The notes under the pieces: generated by a model | Database searches by the model: none | Seen by the model: the letters and a program-made list of their open reading frames with translations, nothing else | What the model was told of the DNA's origin: nothing | Program-made: the position numbers and the translations under genes | Shown here: piece after piece, positions 59,595 through 64,000 of the stretch | How positions within the stretch are numbered: position 1 is the first letter of the stretch | Layout: every line of letters begins with the position of its first letter | NCBI RefSeq assembly: GCF_032670585.1 | Contig: NZ_JAVQHL010000002.1 | Span: forward strand, 62,001-126,000 | Origin: Ostreiculturibacter nitratireducens | GTDB taxonomy: Bacteria > Pseudomonadota > Alphaproteobacteria > Rhodobacterales > Rhodobacteraceae | Direction: 5' to 3' | Length of the DNA stretch: 64,000 bases

Positions 59595-59701
59595 GGCTGC
59601 CCTCGAAGTCAATGGCGAAGACGGTGCAGGCTGGTCGTTCCCGGAACAGAATGCGATTGTCGCACGCGCGAAGCAGGACGCGGCCAGAACGGAGGCGAGG
59701 C

Positions 59702-61213
59702 ATGACGAAACGACCGAATTTTCTGATCCTGATGGTGGACCAGCTGAACGGGACGCTGTTCCCCGACGGCCCCGCAGATTGGCTTCACGCCCCGAACCTG
59801 AAGGCACTGGCTGAACGCTCCCTCCGTTTCGCGAATGCCTACACGGGCTCCCCGCTCTGTGCGCCCGGCCGCGCCTCCTTCATGTCGGGGCAGCTTCCCT
59901 CGCGCACGCGGGTTTACGACAACGCGGCCGAGTTCGCCTCCGACATCCCGACCTTCGCCCACCATCTGCGCCGCGCGGGCTGGCAGACCTGCCTTTCGGG
60001 CAAGATGCATTTCGTCGGCCCCGACCAGATGCACGGCTTCGAGGAGCGGCTGACGACCGACATCTACCCTGCCGACTTCGGCTGGACCCCGGACTACCGC
60101 AAGCCGGGCGAGCGCATCGACTGGTGGTATCACAACCTCGGCTCCGTCACGGGGGCGGGCGTGGCCGAGATCACCAACCAGCTCGAATACGACGACGAGG
60201 TCGCGCATAACGCGGTCGCCAAGATCTATGACCTGTCGCGCGGCCAGGACGACCGCCCGTGGTGCCTCACCGTCAGCTTCACCCACCCGCACGACCCCTA
60301 CGTGGCCCGGCGGAAATACTGGGACCTCTACGAGGATTGCGAACACCTCATGCCAGAGGGCGAGGCGATCCCCTACGACGAGCAGGACCCCCATTCGAAG
60401 CGCCTGATGGATAGTTGCGACTGGCGCGCCTTCGACATCACCGACGAACAGGTCGCCCGCGCGCGCCGTGGTTACTTCGCCAACATCTCCTACGTGGACG
60501 ACAAGATCGGCGAGATCCTGGCGGCGCTTGAAGCGTCGCGGCAGGAGGCGGTGATCATCTTCCTCTCGGACCACGGTGACATGCTTGGCGAGCGCGGACT
60601 CTGGTTCAAGATGAACTTCTTCGAAGGCTCCGCCCGCGTTCCCCTGATGATCGCCGCGCCGGGCTTCAAGCCGCGGCTCGACCCGACGCCTGTCTCGACG
60701 ATCGACGTAACGCCAACGCTCGCCGACCTCGCCGGGATATCCATGGCCGAGGTCCTGCCCTGGACGGACGGCGAAAGCCTCCTTCCGCTCGCCAATGGCG
60801 AGGCCCGGACCTCGCCCGTGACGATGGAATACGCCGCCGAAGGCTCCTGGGCGCCGCTCGTCTGCCTGCGCGACGGTCCGTGGAAATACATCCGCTGCGC
60901 GCTCGACCCCGAGATGCTGTTCAACCTCGACAGCGATCCGGCGGAACGGACGAACCTCGCCGCCGACCCGGCGCATGCCGACACGCTCGCTCGCCTCCGC
61001 GCCGCCTCCGAGGCGCGCTGGAATCTCGACCGCTTCGACGCGGCGGTCCGAGAAAGCCAGGCGCGGCGCTGGGTCGTCTACGAGGCGCTTCGCAACGGGG
61101 CCTATTTCCCCTGGGATTACCAGCCGCTGCAGAAAGCGTCGGAACGCTACATGCGCAACCACATGGACCTGAACATCCTGGAAGAGGCCAAGCGCTTCCC
61201 CCGCGGGGAATGA
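59702..61213 (+). CDS. choline-sulfatase-type sulfatase (BetC-like)
   Basis: A 503-residue arylsulfatase-fold enzyme. The FGly motif C-x-P-x-R is in GSPLCAPGRASFMSGQLPSR (Cys53 to be converted to formylglycine). SGKMHFVGPDQMHGFEERL and the C-terminal YEALRNGAYFPWDYQPLQ, SERYMRNHMDLNILEE are the BetC signature, so choline O-sulfate is a plausible substrate, but no bet gene neighbours occur. The ATG at 59702 follows GGAGGCGAGGC. No signal peptide, so cytoplasmic. The maturing enzyme (FGE type) is not in the window. It converges on the kinase-type gene. Confidence 0.92.
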   Translation: MTKRPNFLILMVDQLNGTLFPDGPADWLHAPNLKALAERSLRFANAYTGSPLCAPGRASFMSGQLPSRTRVYDNAAEFASDIPTFAHHLRRAGWQTCLSGKMHFVGPDQMHGFEERLTTDIYPADFGWTPDYRKPGERIDWWYHNLGSVTGAGVAEITNQLEYDDEVAHNAVAKIYDLSRGQDDRPWCLTVSFTHPHDPYVARRKYWDLYEDCEHLMPEGEAIPYDEQDPHSKRLMDSCDWRAFDITDEQVARARRGYFANISYVDDKIGEILAALEASRQEAVIIFLSDHGDMLGERGLWFKMNFFEGSARVPLMIAAPGFKPRLDPTPVSTIDVTPTLADLAGISMAEVLPWTDGESLLPLANGEARTSPVTMEYAAEGSWAPLVCLRDGPWKYIRCALDPEMLFNLDSDPAERTNLAADPAHADTLARLRAASEARWNLDRFDAAVRESQARRWVVYEALRNGAYFPWDYQPLQKASERYMRNHMDLNILEEAKRFPRGE

Positions 61214-61313
61214 CGGGCGCCGCTTCTTCCCCTGGCACAATCACCCGCGCCGGAGGCTTTCGACGACAAGGCCGGGAGCCTCCGGCGGTCATGTTCCAGG
61301 TCGGAAGAACCCG

Positions 61314-62321
61314 CTAACCGTCAAGCGCGGCACGAGCGGCCCGGGCGAAGACCTTCGCAAGGTGCGCATGCTGGCCAGCCTGGGGATCGGCAGCGGTGCC
61401 CGCCTTGGCCCGCGCGGCGATGCCTTCGAACACGACCGCGAAGCGGAACAGCGCGAAGGCAATGTGGAAGGGTCCGAGGCCGAGGCCATGCCGTGCCTCG
61501 GCGCCATAGGCATCCTCGAACGCCGCCTGTTCCGGCAGCCCCATCGCGGCGAGGTCGAGCCCCCGGAGTCCGCCGTACTCGTCCGGACCCGAGTGCCAGG
61601 CGATGCAGAAATGCGCGAGATCGGCGAGGGGATGGCCGAGCGTCGAAAGCTCCCAGTCAAGCACGGCGGCGACCTCCGGGCGGGCGGGGTGGAACATCAC
61701 GTTCCCGACCCTGTAATCGCCATGCGAGATCGCGGTGGCATTGTCCTCGGGGATGGCGCCCGGCAACCAGTCGATGAGGTATTCGATGTCGGCGTTGTCG
61801 CCCTGCCGCGACAGGTTCCACTGTTTCGTCCAGCGCGCGATCTGACGGGCGAAGTAACCGCCCTGGCGGCCATAGTCGCCAAGACCCACCGCGTCCGGGT
61901 CCACGTTGTGGAGCGCGGCAAGCGTCCGTGCGAGCGAGGCATACATGACCCGCCGCTCCTCCGGTTCGACGCCGGGCAGGCGCGCCTCGTGGAACACGCG
62001 TCCCTCGACCCGGCGCATGAGGTAGAACGGCGTGCCGATCACCTCGCGGTCGTCGCAGTAGAGGACCACCTCGGGCACCGGCACGCCGGTGCCGCCCAGC
62101 GCCCGCATCACCCGGAATTCCCGGTCGATCGCGTGGGCGGAAGGCAGAAGTTCCCCCGGCGGCTGTTTCCTGAGCACCAGCCGCTCCGCGCCGAGCATCA
62201 GGAAGAAGGTGGGGTTCGACTGCCCGCCGGCGACCCTTTCCACCGCGAAGCCCTCACCCCGCCCCGGCATTTCCCGTCGGAGCCAGGATTCGAGCGCGCC
62301 CGTGTCGATCTCCCCGCTCAC
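61314..62321 (-). CDS. phosphotransferase family protein (APH-type kinase)
   Basis: A 335-residue aminoglycoside-phosphotransferase-fold kinase. VAGGQSNPTFFLMLGAERLV and RKQPPGELLPSAHAIDREF match the N-lobe; the catalytic loop is AISHGDYRVGNVMFHPARP and the Mg aspartate in VLDWELSTLGHPLADLAH. It is the bacterial counterpart of the kinase half of ACAD10/ACAD11, which phosphorylates 4-hydroxyacyl-CoA. The GTG at 62321 overlaps the acyl-CoA dehydrogenase stop by four bases (GTGA), so the two proteins are made in equal amounts. It is the last gene of the leftward operon. Confidence 0.9.
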   Translation of the reverse strand: MSGEIDTGALESWLRREMPGRGEGFAVERVAGGQSNPTFFLMLGAERLVLRKQPPGELLPSAHAIDREFRVMRALGGTGVPVPEVVLYCDDREVIGTPFYLMRRVEGRVFHEARLPGVEPEERRVMYASLARTLAALHNVDPDAVGLGDYGRQGGYFARQIARWTKQWNLSRQGDNADIEYLIDWLPGAIPEDNATAISHGDYRVGNVMFHPARPEVAAVLDWELSTLGHPLADLAHFCIAWHSGPDEYGGLRGLDLAAMGLPEQAAFEDAYGAEARHGLGLGPFHIAFALFRFAVVFEGIAARAKAGTAADPQAGQHAHLAKVFARAARAALDG

Positions 62322-63523
62322 GTCGCCACGGGCCAGGACCAGAACCCGTCCCCTTCCTTTGCGAGATGGCGGTTCAGCACCATCTTGTGCACCTCGTCCG
62401 CCCCGTCCACCAGCCGCGCCTGCCGCGCGTAGCGGTAGATCCATTCCAGAACCGTGTCGCCCGAATAGCCCCGCGCGCCGTTGATCTGGATCGCCGTGTC
62501 TGCGGCGGCGTGCAGCGTGTTCGCCACCTGCACCTTGGCCATCGAGATCTCCTTGCGCGCATAGCCGCCGCGGTCCAGTTCCCAAGCTGCCTTCATCGTC
62601 AGGATGCGCCCGATCTCGATCTGCATGGCGAGGTTTCCGAGCATCAGCTGCACGGATTCGCGGTCGGCGAGCCGCACTCCGAAACCCTCGCGCCGATCCG
62701 CGTATTCCCGCGCCACCTCGACGCAGCGCCTGGAAAGCCCGAGCCAGCGCATGCAATGCGTCAGCCTTGCCGGCCCGAGCCGCATCTGCGTCAGTTTCAG
62801 CCCCGCACCCTCTTCCAGAAGGACGTTCTCCGCCGGGATCTCCAGCCCCTCGAACTCGACCTCGCAGTGGCCACCGTGTTCTTCCGGCCCCATGATCGGG
62901 ATGCGCCGCAGGATGCGCCAGCCGGGGTCGTCGCGGTGGAACAGGAAGGCCGTAAGCCCCCGCCTCGCATCGTCCGAGGTCCGCGCGATCAGGATGAAGT
63001 GTTCGGCCACCCCCGCCCCGGTGATGAACCACTTCCGCCCCGTCACCACGTAGCGGTCGCCGCGCTTCTCGGCCCTGGTCAGGATCATCGACGGGTCCGA
63101 CCCGCCCCCCGGCGCGGGCTCCGTCATGACGAAGGCCGACCGCACACGCCCCTCCGCGATCGGCGCGAGCCACCTTTCCCGCTGCGCGGGCGTCGCGGCC
63201 TTTTCCAGCACCATCATGTTGCCGTCGTCGGGCGCGGCGGAGTTGAACATGATCGGCCCGAAGATCGATCGGTTCATCGCCTCGTAGGATGGGGCCATCC
63301 CCGCCATTCCAAGGCCGGCTCCCCCGCTCTCCTCGCCAAGTTGCAGGTTCCATAGCCCTTCGCTCTTCGCCTTCGCCTGCACCTCGCGCGCGAGTTCCAG
63401 CCGCACGTTCTGGTGCGCGTCGTAGCTGCCGGGGTCCGCCTCCAGCGGCAGCACGTGATCAGCCACGAAGGCGGCAATGCGGTTGCGGAAGTCTTCGGCG
63501 CGGGGGGAAAGCGTGAAATCCAT
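62318..63523 (-). CDS. acyl-CoA dehydrogenase
   Basis: A 401-residue acyl-CoA dehydrogenase of the ACAD10/11-like group. The flavin and acyl-CoA parts are recognisable: AFVMTEPAPGGGSDPSMIL, ITGAGVAEHFILIARTSD, LTHCMRWLGLSRRCVEVARE and the C-terminal QINGARGYSGDTVLEWIYRY. It oxidises an acyl-CoA at C2-C3 or, with the APH-type partner, may remove a 4-phosphate. The ATG at 63523 begins MDFTLSPRAEDFRNRIAAFV. It overlaps the downstream kinase gene by four bases and starts seven bases after the SDR stop. Confidence 0.92.
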   Translation of the reverse strand: MDFTLSPRAEDFRNRIAAFVADHVLPLEADPGSYDAHQNVRLELAREVQAKAKSEGLWNLQLGEESGGAGLGMAGMAPSYEAMNRSIFGPIMFNSAAPDDGNMMVLEKAATPAQRERWLAPIAEGRVRSAFVMTEPAPGGGSDPSMILTRAEKRGDRYVVTGRKWFITGAGVAEHFILIARTSDDARRGLTAFLFHRDDPGWRILRRIPIMGPEEHGGHCEVEFEGLEIPAENVLLEEGAGLKLTQMRLGPARLTHCMRWLGLSRRCVEVAREYADRREGFGVRLADRESVQLMLGNLAMQIEIGRILTMKAAWELDRGGYARKEISMAKVQVANTLHAAADTAIQINGARGYSGDTVLEWIYRYARQARLVDGADEVHKMVLNRHLAKEGDGFWSWPVAT

Positions 63524-63530
63524 GTTGACC

Positions 63531-64000
63531 TCAGAGCGAGGAGACGAGGTGACCGCCGTCGACGGCGAGGCTCGCCCCGGTGATGTAGGAACCGGCCTCG
63601 GAGGCCAGGAGAAGAAGCGCCCCGTCAAGGTCCTTCGGCCGCCCGATCCGGCGTTGCGGAATGCGCCGGATCAGAGCCTCCCCTGCTTCGGAGGCCAGGA
63701 ACTCGCGGTTGATGTCGGTTTCGATGTAGCCGGGGCAGAGCGCGTTCACGCGGATCCCGAACCGCGCCCACTCGAGCGCGAGCGCCTGCGTCAGTTGGAC
63801 CACGCCGGCCTTCGAGGCCGCGTAGGCCGCGACACCCCCCGCGACACGAAGCCCGAGGATCGAGGCGATGTTGACGATCGCGCCGCCCCGCCCGTGGGCC
63901 TTCATCGCCCGCGCGGCCGCCTGCGCCGCGTGAAAGACGCCGGACAGGTTCGTATCGATCACCGCCTGCCAGTCGTCTTCCGCCACATCCATCGCCGGCC
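63531..64000 (-). CDS. SDR family oxidoreductase (partial)
   Basis: The right edge of the window cuts the N-terminus; about 155 residues are visible. They hold the SDR core: DTNLSGVFHAAQAAARAMKA, the active-site serine in IVNIASILGLRVAGG, the YxxxK in AYAASKAGVVQLTQALALEW, and the end GRPKDLDGALLLLASEAGSY ITGASLAVDGGH. It reduces or oxidises a hydroxyl/keto group, in this place probably a hydroxyacyl-CoA intermediate. It is the first visible gene of the SDR - acyl-CoA dehydrogenase - kinase operon. Confidence 0.9.
   Translation of the reverse strand, partial: PAMDVAEDDWQAVIDTNLSGVFHAAQAAARAMKAHGRGGAIVNIASILGLRVAGGVAAYAASKAGVVQLTQALALEWARFGIRVNALCPGYIETDINREFLASEAGEALIRRIPQRRIGRPKDLDGALLLLASEAGSYITGASLAVDGGHLVSSL

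Noticed and set aside
1..64000. CRISPR arrays, rRNA genes, insertion sequences, integrases or prophage genes
   Set aside because: No regularly spaced repeats, no rRNA sequence and no transposase or integrase motifs were seen on either strand.

Overview
The window is a GC-rich, densely coded chromosomal segment of an alphaproteobacterium, most likely Rhodobacterales (Rhodobacteraceae or a close relative). The evidence is a CcrM-type GANTC DNA methyltransferase, DUF2125 and DUF4170 proteins, HspQ, a pmbA-cysQ-DUF4170-waaA-lpxK block, the DciA/DsbA/MutY neighbourhood and frequent GTG/TTG starts. No rRNA, CRISPR array, integrase or transposase is seen. There is one tRNA, tRNA-Arg(CCT).

Layout. 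1-7 kb: protein quality control and small housekeeping genes (CnoX C-terminus, Lon-domain protein, Trm112-like, RluA, glutathionyl-hydroquinone reductase, MltB-type transglycosylase, YbjN), then a LuxR-type regulator divergent from an exported rhodanese. 7-22.5 kb: smc, a small membrane protein, lrgAB, a FAS1-like dehydratase with an SRPBCC protein, a ThDP enzyme, a UbiH-type hydroxylase, an amidase, a DapC-like aminotransferase and ftsK. 22.5-26.5 kb: a visibly AT-richer insert between ftsK and lolA, with an unrecognised accessory protein, a Fic toxin/antitoxin pair, a broken BrnA-like antitoxin gene and a 5'-nucleotidase. 26.5-35.3 kb: lolA, a transglycosylase lipoprotein, an AEC transporter, hspQ, a gamma-glutamyltransferase-like enzyme, an RsbW/STAS partner-switch pair, a thiolase, a crotonase and a DUF2125 protein. 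35.3-38.1 kb: a loosely packed accessory stretch with a TauE/SafE exporter, a candidate 27-residue membrane peptide with its own terminator, and a universal stress protein. 38.1-44.8 kb: pmbA, cysQ, DUF4170, waaA and lpxK (lipid A/Kdo synthesis), interrupted by a protein with six 47-residue TPR-like repeats. 44.8-53.5 kb: a CoA transferase, dsbA, dciA, mutY, alkB, ccrM, rnhB, two exported proteins, a membrane-anchored winged-helix protein and the tRNA.

53.6-64 kb is the most distinctive part: a catabolic cluster controlled by a LacI-family regulator with a good candidate operator. It encodes an HSL-type esterase, a class II aldolase, an alkaline-phosphatase-superfamily hydrolase, a CocE/NonD hydrolase, a choline-sulfatase-type sulfatase, and a tight leftward operon SDR - acyl-CoA dehydrogenase - APH-type kinase. 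That last trio resembles the kinase/dehydrogenase logic used for 4-hydroxyacyl-CoAs. A 64-codon remnant of a peptide-type ABC transporter ATPase lies between two cluster genes, so the cluster seems once to have had its own importer.

All calls come from reading the sequence. Family names rest on remembered motifs and were not checked against databases.
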